The notes: a model not told the origin generated them from the sequence alone. A stretch of DNA of 64,000 nucleotides from Gorsachius magnificus (GCA_034008185.1 CM067081.1:27464806-27528805); one strand, 5' to 3'. Shown: positions 13,222 through 23,868, counted from the first letter of the stretch. Numbers and translations are program-made.

Positions 13222-13345
13222 GCCTGTGCTCAGTGTGTGTTTCTACAAAATGAGAACAACGATCCTGTAAAGTGCTTGGAGGTCTGAAGAAAAGAGCTGA
13301 CTTTCAACATACATAAGGTTATTATTGCCATCTTCTGAAAAATCA
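13222..13345 (+). repeat. Possible MIR-like SINE remnant
   Basis: The order TTTCTACAAAATGAGAACAA, TCCTGTAAAGTGCTTGGAGG, then a run ending in ATAAGGTTATTATTG resembles the second half of MIR-type elements. In those, a CTGTAAAATGGGGATAATA block is followed by GTAAAGCGCTTTGAG and a TATTATTATT end. Diverged; assigned by eye only. Confidence 0.4.
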
Positions 13346-14080
13346 ATTTAAATCAAAAGGAGCTACCAAATGAAAATGAAAGAAGAAAATGACTGGATAT
13401 TTCAATTACATACATGTCCAACAGAATGGAAACTTTCATACACAGAATTAAAAAAAAATCATCTGCAATATGAACAGCTAGTTCTTTCAAAGAACATTGC
13501 AAAGATGTTGGATTAATTTCCCACTCCAGATGACATCAGTAACAATTTTATTAAGTAGAGGCCTTTGGATGCTATCTTGATCCCTGATATCAGTAATAAT
13601 GATAAATTTATAGTGCTTAGACATTGGCTACTAATTTCACAGAAATCGGAGCACTTCACCTTATTTTGCATGCTGTGAGGTGGCTTCAGGTTGAGCTCAC
13701 TTGCTCTTTCTTCCCTCTCCTGTTATGCAGTACTGCAACCCTTGGGGGTTTATGCAGAATCAGCTCATCATTGATCCTTCTAAACCCATCCCCATAAATA
13801 AGTACTTCATCAGCATCTTCTGCAGTTGCTGCTTTTGACAAGGGAGGAAGACTCTCCTTTTTGCTCAGAGTAACCACGTCATACCAAGGCTGACCTAGGT
13901 TTTGTCTCATCTGGGATGACTGATGCGTTAAATATTTATAAACCACTGATCATACTGAGTCATCTGCTGTCAGTACTTGAGTGTTTTCCCTTTTTTTCGG
14001 TGAAACAATGCAACAATTATTTGCTCTGTTTCTAGGTGAAATGCACCTAGAGAGTCTGGACTTCAGCTGTGTACATATAG
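13346..14080. other. Unique non-coding DNA, no gene recognised
   Basis: AT-rich sequence. A minus-strand frame of 86 codons (13686-13946) shows no recognisable motif. Nothing else is supported. Confidence 0.55.
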
Positions 14081-14323
14081 GCAGCTCTGCAGAAGTTCGT
14101 GGAGCTATTGTTCATTGACCCCCATCTAATGATGCTTCCACCAGAAAAGATGCTGGTGGAGAATTTGCTTATTGGAGTTTGGTTAAGCTTTGGATTTGTT
14201 TGGAAAGACTTTGTAATGACTGATAAAAGACCAGGCTGTGAATAGGGTAGCTAACAGAAGTACTTGCCTATCAAACTTTTTCTTCTATCAATAAATCCCA
14301 TTAAATCTTTAAAAAAAAAAAAA
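14081..14323 (+). other. PolyA-ended segment resembling a retrocopied mRNA 3' end
   Basis: An AATAAA hexamer at 14290-14295 is followed 15 nt later by 13 consecutive A at 14311-14323, the spacing expected of a polyadenylated transcript copied back into DNA. Upstream, a short stop-free frame (14081-14233) reads like a protein end, with FIDPHLMMLPPEKMLVENLL near its middle and TDKRPGCE before a TAG. I do not recognise the protein. Processed retrocopies are rare in birds, because CR1 does not favour polyA tails. An A-rich simple repeat next to a chance hexamer is the main alternative. The 5' limit is unknown. Confidence 0.3.
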
Positions 14324-15344
14324 TCATCACATCTCAGAAAGACATCTGAGTCCCACACCAAGGTGTGGGCTGCCATTCCTGGTGTTTACAAAATAAATTC
14401 TTCCTAAGCTGCCTCAGGGCTTTGCTGACTGACAAGCTCATCATTGTGTCTTATTGTAAAGCTATTTCTGTGCAGCAGCACTGCTGTTTCACTCACTGCC
14501 TCATAAAGCAAGGTGCTTTGCTTTAGGTAGTGCCAGTGAACTTCAGACAGTAAACAGAAAGTTGAACCAAGAACCAAACTATAAGTTGAAGAGGGAAAAA
14601 GAAAGGATGTAAATGTCACAGAACTGATATTCAGGGGCACAAACTTTGTACAAATGAGTGTAAATTAATAGTTACAAATTCTGGAACATTCTTGCTTCTT
14701 CTGGGACCCTTGACGATACCATCACACTTTTGATAGAACACACATTTGGCGATGCCACTACATTGTTACGCTGACCAAATGCCTGAGGTTCACAGGAATC
14801 ATGTTTTTTCTCATGGAGTCAAGTTCTTGGGTACATTTGCAGGTCACCTTTTGGGCTTTGCCCCCAGGGAATAGAGGAGGTGTGACTGACTGGAAGCATC
14901 CCCACACAGGTTTTCATCTACCGATGACCATCTGGTGGCACAGCCTGTAGAGCTGGCTCAGGCTGTTGCATGCATCCAACACAGTGGGGCGTTCCCTGGA
15001 GTAGTCCACATTGGTACATCCACCTCTACTGGTGTCCTCTGAGCTCTCTTTGCAGCTGTATCCTTCATATTATGCAGTTCTCCTGCTGGGACTAGGGGCA
15101 TTGTGCCCTCCCCCTGTTGTAGCTATTCATCAACTCATATGCACCAGTGCTCCTGCCAGTGCCCACGACCAGCACTCAGCTGCATTTCACTTCTGCCCTC
15201 TTAGGACATGTCCCTCCCTTCTGAAGGGAACAGAAGGCCCAATATGCAGACTTGACCCACTTCTCAGGGAAGTCTGCTGCCTCTCTTAGGCCCAGGTTAA
15301 AAATGTGAAGAAAAAGCTTCCTACCCTCAGATTACTATCCATTA
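14324..15344. other. Unique non-coding DNA, no gene recognised
   Basis: Mixed-composition DNA. A plus-strand frame of 92 codons (15011-15289) and a minus-strand frame of 78 codons (14404-14640) have no recognisable motif. The stretch ends where the large CR1 begins. Confidence 0.55.
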
Positions 15345-15350
15345 CTGATT

Positions 15351-15545
15351 TTTCATGTAGGCAGCAATGAAGTTGTGACAAGAAGTCCAAGAGCAATCAA
15401 AAGAGACTTCAGGGCCTTGGGACAACTTGTTACAGGATCAGGAGCACAAGCTGTGTTCTCTTCTGTCCTTCCAGTTGCAGGGAATGATGAGGGAAGACAC
15501 AGGATAGAACCAAGCTCACTAGAGATAAGCCTGAGGGTGGCATGC
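15351..15545 (+). pseudogene. CR1 ORF1 3' fragment, esterase-like
   Basis: The frame starting at 15351 reads FHVGSNEVVTRSPRAIKRDF, then RALGQLVTGSGAQAVFSSVL and PVAGNDEGR. This corresponds to the C-terminal esterase (SGNH hydrolase-like) part of CR1 ORF1. The GSNE stands where the G-x-N-D block of such hydrolases is expected, with Glu in place of Asp. After about 15510 the similarity I remember stops early, so the last part of ORF1 (including the region that would hold the catalytic Asp and His) is deleted. The role of the ORF1 esterase in CR1 is thought to involve membranes or lipids and is not well defined. The assignment rests on memory of the family. Confidence 0.65.
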
Positions 15546-15599
15546 AAACGTTTGAGGGACAGTGTGCTAGTGAGGTCTTTCGGTATGCAGTCTGAGTGG

Positions 15600-16450
15600 A
15601 GGTAGAGGATGGAGATAAATGCATCAGCAGAGACACAAGTGTTATATATGTATTAGAAACCATGGAAGTGCCTGAGAATGGTCACATAGGAATTAGCTCT
15701 TCGTCTCCGGAAATGGCGGTGGGATCAATAACTCAACTGAAGTGCATCTACACCAATGCGCACCGCATGGGCATCAAACAGGAAGAGCTGGAAGCCATCG
15801 TGCAGTGGGTTTATGTTATGACATAGTTGCAATCATGAAACACAGTGGGATGACTCACAAAACTGGAGTGCTGCAATGGATGGCTATAAACTCTTCAGAA
15901 AGGATAGGCAAGGAAGGAGAGGTGGTGGGGTAGCCCTGTATGTTAGGGAGTGTTTTGATTGTCTAGAACTTAATGGTGGTGATGATAGGGTTGAGTTGAG
16001 TGTTTATGGGTAAAAATTGGGGGAAGGCCAACAAGGCTGATATCATGGTGGGAGTCTGTTATAGACCACCCAACCAGGATGAAGAGGCAGATGAAATACT
16101 CTATAAGCAGATGGTAGAAGTCTCACAATCGTTAGCCCTTGTTCTTGTGGGGGACTTACCGGATGTCTGCTGGAAATACAACACAGAAGAGAGGAAACAG
16201 TCTAGGAGGCTCCTGGGGTGAGTGGAAGACAACTTCCTGACACAGCTGCTGAGTGAGCCAACTAGGGAAGGCTCCCCACTGGACCTATTGTTTGTGAACA
16301 GAGGACTGGTGGGTGATGTGATGGTTGGAGGCTGCCTTGGGCATAGAGAACACAAAATGTTAAGAGTTTTCAATTCTCGGAGAAGTAAGGAGGGGGGACA
16401 GCAGAACTGCTACCTTGGACTTCCGGAGGGCAGACTTTGGCCTGTTTAGG
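15600..16450 (+). pseudogene. CR1 ORF2 endonuclease domain, broken
   Basis: Remnant of the APE-type endonuclease that nicks target DNA for CR1 priming. The frame starting at 15596 gives the usual N-terminus TQLKCIYTNAHRMGIKQEELEA and then shifts. A one-base deletion near 15833 moves the segment that should hold the catalytic Glu (ETWWDDS-like) out of frame. From 16000 a third reading continues with ADIMVGVCYRPPNQDEEAD, LVLVGDLPDVCW (two residues missing relative to the GDFNLPD motif), and SEPTREGSPLDLLFVNR. The terminal S-D-H catalytic motif reads R-E-H near 16336-16350. The domain would be inactive even if the frame were intact. Confidence 0.88.
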
Positions 16451-16571
16451 AGCCTGGTTGACAGAGTCCCTTGGGAGGCAGTCCTGAGGCAAAGGAGTCC
16501 AGGAAGGCTGGGCATTCTTCAAGAAGGAAATCTTAAAGGCGCAGGAGTGGGCCATCCCCATGTGCTGAAAG

Positions 16572-18457
16572 ATGAGCTGGCAGGGAAGAAGACCGGCCTG
16601 GCTGGAACTAAGAAAAAAAAGGAGAGTTTATGACCTTTGGAAGAAGGGGCAGGCATCTCAGGAGGACTACAAGGATGTCATAAGGTTATGCAGGGAGAAA
16701 ATTAGAGGGGCCAAAGCCCAACTAGAACTTAATCTGGCTATGGCTGTAAAAGACAATAAAAAATGTTTCTATAAATACATTAGCAACAAAAGGAGACCTA
16801 AGGAGAACCTCCATCCTTTATTGGATGCGGGGGGAACCATAGTGACAAAGGATGAGGAAAAGGCTGAGGTACTTAATGCCTTCTTTGCCTCAGTCTTTAA
16901 TAGTCAGACCAGTTGTTGTCCAGGTATGCAGCCCCCTGAGCTGGAAGACAGGGATGGGAAGCAGAATGAAGCCCCCATAATCCAAGGGAAAATGGTTAGC
17001 AACCTGCTACACTATTTAGACACACACAAGTCTGTGGGACTGGACGGGATCTACCCAAGGGTACTGAGGGAGCTGGCAGAAATGGTCACCAAACCACTTT
17101 GAATCATTTCTCAGTAGTCCTGGCTAACCAGGGAGGTCCCACTTGACTGGAGTTTGGCAAATGTGATGCCCATCTACAAGAAGGGCTGGAAGGAGGATCT
17201 GGGGAACTACAGGCCTGTCAGTCTGACCTTGGTGCCAGGGAAGGTTATGGAGCAGATCATCTTGAGCGCCATCACATGGTGCGTACAGAACAGCCAGGTG
17301 ATCAGGCCCAGTCAACATGGTTTTATGAAAGGCAGGTCCTGCTTGAATAACCTGACCTCTTCCTATGACAAGGTGGCCCGCTTAGTGGATGAGGGAAAGA
17401 CTGTGGATGTTGTTTGCCTGGACTTTAGTAAAAATTTTGGCACCATTTCCCACAGCATTCTCCTGGAGAAACTGGCTACTCGTGGCCTGGACAGGCATAC
17501 TCTTCACTGGGTAAAAAACTGGCTGGATGGCGGGGCCCAAAGAGTGGTGGTGGATGGAGTTCAATCTGGTTGGGGACTGGTCAAAAGTGGTGTCCCCCAG
17601 GGCTCAGTATTGGGGCCAGTTCTGGATGAGGGCATTGAGTGCATCATCAATAAGTTTGCAGATGACACCAAGTTGGGTGGAAGTGTTGAACTTCTTCAGG
17701 GTAGAAAGGCTCTGCAGAGGGATCTGGACAGGCTGGATCACTGAGCTGAGGCCAACTGTATGAGGTTCAACAAGACTAAGTGTCAGGTCCCACACTTGGG
17801 TCACAACAACCCCATGCAATGCTACAGGCTTGGGGATGAGTGGCTGGAAAGCTGCTTGGCAGAAAAGGGCCTGGGGATGTTGATCGACAGCCGACTGAAT
17901 ATGAGCCAGCAGTGTGCCCAGGTGGCCAAGAAGGCCAACAGCATCCTGGCTTGTATCAGGAATAGTGTGGCCAGCAGGACTAGGGAAGTGGTTGTGCCCC
18001 TGTACTCAGTGCTGGTGAGGCCACAACTCGAACACTGTGTTCAGTTTTGGGCCCCTCACTATGACAAAGACTCTGAGTTGCTGGAGTGTGTCCAAAGAAT
18101 GGTAATGAAGCTGGTGAGGGGTCTGGAGCACAAGTCTTATGAGGAGCGGCTGAGGGAACTGAGGTTGTTCAACCTGAAGAGGAGGCTGAGGGGAGACCTT
18201 ATTGCCCTCTACAACTACATGAAAGGAGGCTGTAGTGAAGTGGGTGTTGGTCTCTTCTCCCAGGTAACGGGCGATAGGACAAGGGGAAATGGCCTCAAGT
18301 TGTGCCAGGGGAGGTTTAGACTGGATATTAGGAAAAATTTCTTTACCGAAAGCATTATTAAGCATTGGAACAGACTGCCCGGGGAAATGATTGAGTCATC
18401 ATCCCTGGAGATATTTAAAAGATGTGTAGATGTGGTGCTTAGGGACATGGTTTAGTG
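16572..18457 (+). pseudogene. CR1 ORF2 reverse transcriptase and C-terminus, three stops
   Basis: A single frame can be followed for almost 1.9 kb. In order it shows the linker KGQASQEDYKDVIRLCREKI, KCFYKYISNKRRPKENLHPL, the fingers motif [30 protein letters not shown]-like [32 protein letters not shown], the catalytic F-A-D-D at 17655-17666, and the end block [19 protein letters not shown]. The frame is interrupted only by TGA at 17100-17102, TAG at 17115-17117 and TGA at 17742-17744 (where other copies have Trp). At 17624/17625 eight residues (FNIFINDL in the copy at 58447-59830) are lost by an in-frame 24-bp deletion just before the active site. The enzyme is therefore dead, but its frame is surprisingly well kept. 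Confidence 0.93.
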
Positions 18458-18540
18458 TTGTACTTGGCAGTGCTAGGTTAACGGTTGGACTTGATGATTT
18501 TGAAGGTCTTTTCCAACCTAAATGATTCTATGATTCTATC

Positions 18541-20604
18541 AGAGAACTTCTGAAATGGCCCCTCATTGGAAACCTTTCTTACACTGGATGATATTTGAAT
18601 ATCAGATTGCTAATATTATTATTTTTGATTGTATATGAACATTGCATATTTTAATGATTATTTATATTTTGGTCCCCATTCACCCCCCCAGGTGAATTCA
18701 GTTCCAGGTTGCTGTTGACTGGCATGGAGGAGGAGCAGAACCAGTAACAGCCATTTGAATGGTCCCTGGTGATTTTCAGAGTGTTCTTTACTGAGATGCA
18801 ATCTGGCCAAATCTGATACCACAGGGGAAGCTCCCAGCTCCTACCAAACCCTGCAGGAATTGAGGAAATTGCGCACTTACAGGACCAGGCTTTTTGGCAT
18901 CGTTCTTGCTGAGCAGGTCATCTTCTGTAGTTTGCAAATCCCTGAATCCCTCCTCAGCCCATGGAAGGGAGCAGACACAGCAGCACCAACCAAAAGACTG
19001 ACAGCTGTGATTCATACTGAAGTGTTTCCTGCTGGGGTGGATTGTAAGCATTGAAAAAATGCAGGTGGCCTCTTTAGACAAAAAGGCTATTATTTCTTCT
19101 TTTTTTTTTTTTTTTTTCATTTCTGAATGTTCTTCCTGTGGAGGACACAGTTATTCTTGTATTTCCTTGTTCATTAGACTTGTTGGACATTTATCACTAA
19201 TCTGAGATAAAAAAATCCTGTAATAAAGGTGAGTATCCTAAAGAAGGTATAAGAATCCCATTTTTCATACATGTGACTTCTTTCTCTATTTGCTGATCCC
19301 CCCATGAACCTGGGACAGAACATGACTGTCCAGTTTAATTTTGTCTGTTTATTAAAGATTAGAAATACTTGTGGATCATCCTCTTTGGATCTGCTTTGGG
19401 ATGTGATTTGGACTGCAGGGGGATTTGCGTGTGTGGAGTTGCACACACCTGCTTACCCATCAGCCTGGCTGAACACCAGAGTCACTGTGGCTTAAGGTGT
19501 AAGACTTATATCTATTTTTCTCTATGGGATTTGGGATTGCAAAGCACTTGAATGGAAGCAGTCTGCAGTGAACACTAAAGCCAGGCAAGTGCACCATGTG
19601 CACAGCACAAGCTCTTGCACTCTGCAGTCTGATCTTTTTTATTTGCACCAAGATGTGCTGGGCACAGCGGAGGTTAGTAGACGGTGTTGTCAAAGAGCTG
19701 ATTATTGGCCAGTGTGCACCAGCTCAGGGCCTCCTACACCAGTGCATCTCACACATCATGCCTAGGTGCTTGTAACACAAGCAATTGCTATCTCTGTAGA
19801 TGGTGCTTGGAGCACACATAGTGTGTTGTATCCCACACAAGTGTTAAACTCTATGTGAATTATATTAACCATTTTTTGAGGGGGGGGAAAAAAAAAGCAG
19901 CCTGAAAAAACAGAAACTCTGTTATGTGCAGAAATGATCACTTCGATCAGGCACCACAGGAACCAGCAGTGCATATCTCTACCCTTTGAAATGCAAAAGG
20001 GATTTTATTTACTGAAGTGTGCGAGATGTTAAAGGGGGAATGCAGGGTATACTTTGGCAGTGTGCTACATTGCTGTTAGCAGGGAGCAGAAAGATAATGA
20101 GCATGACAAATCCTGTTTTTCTGGAAGGGGACTGCACAGAGTGCAGAGCCAGGATCACCGACAGGATGGTTGGGAACATGGGTCTCGTGTAATCCTTCTG
20201 AAAAGCACCTGCATTTGTCAGTAGGATTTGAGTCACCCGTATCAGAGATTCCCAACCTGCTCCCAGACATACTGCAAGTGACAGCTCATCTCTCTGCCTT
20301 CATTGGACCGTAAAGTAAGACGATGATACCTGACTATCTTCTAGGGCTAGGAGATAACATCTTAATAAAAATTTCTGTGAAGTACTTTTCAATAAATAAT
20401 AAGCAGTAAAGGGGACAGAAATTTTGAAGTTATCAATCAGCTTGATCTTAGACAAATACATTTTCCTTGAGCAGAAAGGGAAAAATCACTGTCTCTCTCT
20501 AACCGTACACTGTCTGAATGGGATTCCAGAGGGCTACGTGAAATGAAGGTTAACCTTCCTGTGTAGTAATAATGTACTGCAGCTTTGAACAAATGAATAA
20601 CTTC
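18541..20604. other. Unique non-coding DNA, no gene recognised
   Basis: Contains a T-run of about 19 near 19099-19117 and an eight-G run followed by nine A at 19880-19896. The minus-strand frame 18788-19120 (110 codons) begins in the T-run and has no motif. No repeat of recognisable type is seen between the two CR1 copies that bound it. Confidence 0.6.
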
Positions 20605-20990
20605 CTACATTCATAACATATAAGGACAAGAAGGCGTTTTACATCGTTGGGTCTGACGAGTTTCACAAGCCATTGCATTTCATTCAGTCACCCACATATG
20701 AAGACACCTTGTTTGACCAAAGCATGTCTTTCAGAATGGTTAATAAGGCTGAAATTGAAAACACCAAAAAGTGGAGGATCTTGCTCCTCTCTGGTTTATC
20801 CATTTTGATGGGCAATCGTCCTTACTTTTAAACATACATGAATAATTTCTCATTGAAATGTGTGTAGCTTCAGCTTCCAAATACGTCTATAAACTCTTGC
20901 AAATATGCCTTTCTCCACCGGATTTAAAACTTATTGGGTACCCACATTTTTCTACCTGTAAGGGTACTTAGGCACAGGCAGCAAGCCAGC
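20605..20990 (-). mobile_element. Ancient CR1 remnant in reverse orientation
   Basis: Read on the + strand, several blocks fall in the order expected of the complement of an old CR1 3' end. They are AAGGACAAGAAGG, ATCGTTGGGTCTGACG, AAGCCATTGCATTTCATTCAG, TTTGACCAAAGCATGTCTTTC, CTTCAGCTTCCA near 20870, GCAAATATGCCTTTCTCC near 20900 and TACCTGTAAGGGTACTTA near 20955. These match the layout of CR1 types I remember from crocodilians and turtles, in which the 3' end begins at the low-coordinate side. Divergence is high, so the insertion is old. The boundaries are approximate, and the element may continue to about 21070. Confidence 0.6.
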
Positions 20991-21854
20991 AGTCATTCTA
21001 CTTGTGATACATTAAGCAGTCTGATCCTGTCAAGTTTCTCACTGTAAAACATTTTCTCTGGTCCTCAAAGGTCTTGTAAAAAGCCTACATTTAATATATA
21101 TGTATAGTTAGCTCTATTGGCCTAATTTCTCAGCCAAACCCTATTCTTCCCCCTAAGGAGGCTGCAAAGCAGGTTTTATGTAAATCCATGCTGAAAAATG
21201 CGGGGCAGAGAACAGAGTTTTCTTTTGACACTTGTTGGTGGACAGGGACAAAAATGCTCTGGGCTGCTTGAAAACTCCCAGCAACAGAGAGTGTCAAATA
21301 GTGAGGGAAGTTTGTGTTGCTTTTTGTAGATAATGGGCCTCATTTGCTTTTAATCATACACAAGAAAATTTTGGTTTACTATATATTTTTTTAACATTTT
21401 GGTAGTGACCTGCTTGCCCTTTTCAGGCAAAGAAGGAAAAATGGATAACAGGTTCCCTGACAAAAAATGTGGTCTGGACAGGGGTGTCTGGGCAAGAAAG
21501 AAGTCTCTTCCCCTCTGATTGTCTGTGGATGCTATTAGCAGGGCTCTCAGATAGTGCAAAAAAATAAAAAAAATAAAAAAGTTTCAGGAATTAGCATTAT
21601 CTAACTTTGCAAACTGTAATGGTGGGGTTTTTGAAATTATTTATTGCTGAAGCCTTACTAAGAAACCACAAATGGTATTTTGGTAATTGTCCTCAGAATG
21701 ACAGAACACTCCCTTTTGGTGACTAAAGAAAATTATTATAACATTACCAAATCTTTAAATATTTCATGGTGAAAAGCAAAGCTTAGTAACAGTAAAAACA
21801 TGTACTCTGTCAAAGTACCCCAAACAAATAATACAATATTTTCTTTTGATGAAG
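20991..21854. other. Unique non-coding DNA, no gene recognised
   Basis: AT-rich, with an A-rich simple repeat at 21558-21585 (runs of A separated by single T). Possible weak continuation of the ancient CR1 in the first 80 bases. Nothing else is supported. Confidence 0.55.
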
Positions 21855-22092
21855 ATGTAAGTTGCTCTTGGGGAGATTCCAATGGGACGTGAGAGGGAAA
21901 TTTTTCACGATGAGAACAGTCAAGCATAGGAATAATCTTCCCAGGGAAGTGATTGACTCCTCCACATTGGACACTTTTAAGATGCAGCTGGACAGGGTGC
22001 TGGGCCATCTTGTCTAGATTGTGCTCTTACCTATAAAGGTTGGACCAGATGATCCTTGAGGTCCCTTCCAACCTGGTATCCTATGATTCTAT
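21855..22092 (+). mobile_element. CR1 retrotransposon 3' fragment
   Basis: About 240 bp from the extreme 3' end of a CR1. It reads GAGAACAGTCAAGCATAGG, CTTCCCAGGGAAGTGATTG, GACTCCTCCACATTGGACAC, then the UTR blocks GGTTGGACCAGATGATCC and CCCTTCCAACCTGG, and the terminal CCTATGATTCTAT. The UTR wording differs from the other copies here, so it is a separate subfamily. Confidence 0.92.
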
Positions 22093-22138
22093 TTTAAAGC
22101 AGGGTCAAGGGGCCCTTCCTGGCTGGTTAGACATCTAC

Positions 22139-22660
22139 AATTGAGACCGCACCGGGAGTACTGCATCCAGTTCTGGGCTCCCCAGTTCAAGAAAGATGAG
22201 GAACTCCTAGAAAGAGTCCAGAGGAGGGCAACAAAGATGATGAGGGGACTGGAGCATCTCCCCTGTGAGGAAAGGCTGAGGGAGCTGGGCTTGTTCAGCC
22301 TGAAGAAGAGAAGACTGAGAGGGGATCTCATCAACACTTATAAATATCTTAAGGGTGGATGTCACGAGGATAGAGCCAGATTCTTCCCAGCGACAGGACA
22401 AGGGGCAATGGGCACAAAACGAAGTATAAGAGGTTTTAGTTGAATATGCAGAAGAACTTCTTTACTTTGAGAGTTACAAAGCACTGGAACAGGCTGCCCA
22501 AGGGGGTTGTGGAGTCTCCTTCTCTGGAGATATTCAAAGCCAACCTGGATGATGTCCTGTGCAACCTGCTCTAGGTGAACCTGCTTTAATGGAGGGGTTG
22601 GACTAGATGATCTCCCAAGGACCCTTCCAACCCTTGCCACTGTGATTCTGTGATTCTGTG
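22139..22660 (+). mobile_element. CR1 retrotransposon, 5'-truncated
   Basis: About 520 bp. It contains the end of ORF2 ([20 protein letters not shown], then [20 protein letters not shown], with a frame break near 22400) and a 3' UTR with GGTTGGACTAGATGATCTCC, ending in GATTCTGTGATTCTGTG rather than ATTCTATGA. It is the same subfamily as the copies at 56250 and 62011 but clearly more diverged from either than they are from each other. It lies only 46 bp after the preceding CR1 tail. Confidence 0.93.
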
Positions 22661-23598
22661 TAATACAGTCATCTACAGCTGAGCTTGATAGCTTTGGCTT
22701 CCCCTGGGACAGTAGGGAAAAAGGCACTTAGAGGAGATGTTTCATGTGGTCTATTTCAGATAGCTCCTTTAGGATTAAATGAATCACACTCTAGATGTAC
22801 CTAGATGACAAGCTCAGACATAGAAATCCACATTTTCACATGTATGTGTTTAGCCCCACAAATCCTACCCTGGTCTCCTTCTCCTCCACACTATGCATAG
22901 GTTGAACTTCCCTTCCTCTTCCTCCAAATCCTCGCTAAAATGGTCTTGCACACAGTCTGTCTCTATATGTTGGTAGTGCTGCCTTGTAAAGATTTCTAGC
23001 TTGTAGACCTCTATGCCTACTAGCACATGCATTCAGTGATCTGAAAGGAATAGAGGCAGTTGCTTTCCTAAGCTGCAAGATGGCTTAGGGTGCTGGGGAG
23101 TGAGTCACCTTGCCACCACCCAGATTCCTTTTTGCATTAGTCGTCATCCCAGGCTCTTTGGATTCAGCCCAGTGGATTCACAGCACAAAGATAATGTTCA
23201 ACTTTTTGCATCATAGCTTACATGCAGTACCTGTCAGAAGAGACAGTCTTTTTATGATGGCATCTGGCTTGAGTAATTTTCACCCCTTAGCACAGAATAG
23301 TTGCTTGTAACAGTCAACTGTGTCATTTCATGCACTTTTAGGGATTTGCAAAGAACATGTGAATTTCTGCAGCTTCAGAAAGAGATTTTGTGAAAGCTCC
23401 TATGGTTGTCCAAGTTGAAAAAGACTCTTCTGTGGAAAAATGTGTTTCCTTTCCATGAATTTTACTTGCCCGCAAAGGCATTAACAAAGTCACACTTTGA
23501 AAAGAGGTGGAAGCTGATCAGCATTCTGCCTGCATCAATCCCCATGGCCATGTCACCTTATTAGTTTTGCAAAATCTGTTATTTCTGTTAAACTCAAG
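22661..23598. other. Unique non-coding DNA, no gene recognised
   Basis: No recognisable gene or repeat. Frames here are short (66 codons at 23110-23310) and lack motifs. Confidence 0.6.
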
Positions 23599-23745
23599 TG
23601 TCGTGGTTTAACCCGGCTGGCAACCAAGCACCACACAGCCGCTCGCTCACTTCCCACCCTCCCTCAGTGGGATGGGGGAGAGAATCGGAGAAAAGAAAAA
23701 AAAAGTAAGACCCGTGGGTTGAGATAGAGACAGTTTAATAAGAGA

Positions 23746-23785
<40 letters not shown>

Positions 23786-23868
23786 TAATAATAATAATGG
23801 TAAGATAATGTAAAGAATATATAAAACAAGTGATGCACAATGCAATTGCGTGAGCTGAAACCAGGACA
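23599..23868. mobile_element. Solo ERV LTR, internally deleted
   Basis: Begins TGTCGTGGTTTAACCCGG and ends GCTGAAACCAGGACA, so it has the TG...CA ends of a retroviral LTR. The first 230 bp match an LTR type I know from many birds, including GCCGCTCGCTCACTTCCCAC, GTGGGATGGGGGAGAGAATC and GGTTGAGATAGAGACAGTTT. The sequence then jumps from CACAATGCAATTGC directly to the last 15 bases, so about 320 bp of the middle is missing compared with the copy at 43200. It contains an (AAT)n tract. Candidate target duplications (TCAAG before, TTATG after) match at three of five positions, which is not convincing. Orientation is not resolved. Confidence 0.85.
23747..23798. repeat. (AAT)n microsatellite inside the LTR
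   Basis: About 17 AAT units with one interruption near 23785. It lies at the A-rich position where this LTR type normally carries AATAATGATAAT-like sequence, so it probably expanded from the LTR itself. Confidence 0.95.

Larger units (their letters stand above)
15345..18540 (+). mobile_element. Long CR1 retrotransposon (about 3.2 kb)
   Basis: The most complete CR1 in the window. From 5' to 3' it carries the end of ORF1 with an esterase-like segment, a spacer, ORF2 with endonuclease, reverse transcriptase and C-terminal region, and a 3' UTR with TTAACGGTTGGACTTGATGA, CTTTTCCAACCTAAATG and a terminal ATTCTATGATTCTAT. Full avian CR1 is about 4.5 kb, so perhaps the first third is missing. The element is dead, with several frameshifts in the 5' half, three in-frame stops and one 24-bp deletion in the polymerase. 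It belongs to the subfamily with the peptide [20 protein letters not shown], the same type as the upstream partner in the chimera at 58447-59830. Confidence 0.95.

Noticed and set aside
19081..19120. T-run read as a polyA tail of a minus-strand retrocopy
   Set aside because: No AATAAA-type signal at the right distance on the minus strand and no coding-like sequence next to it.
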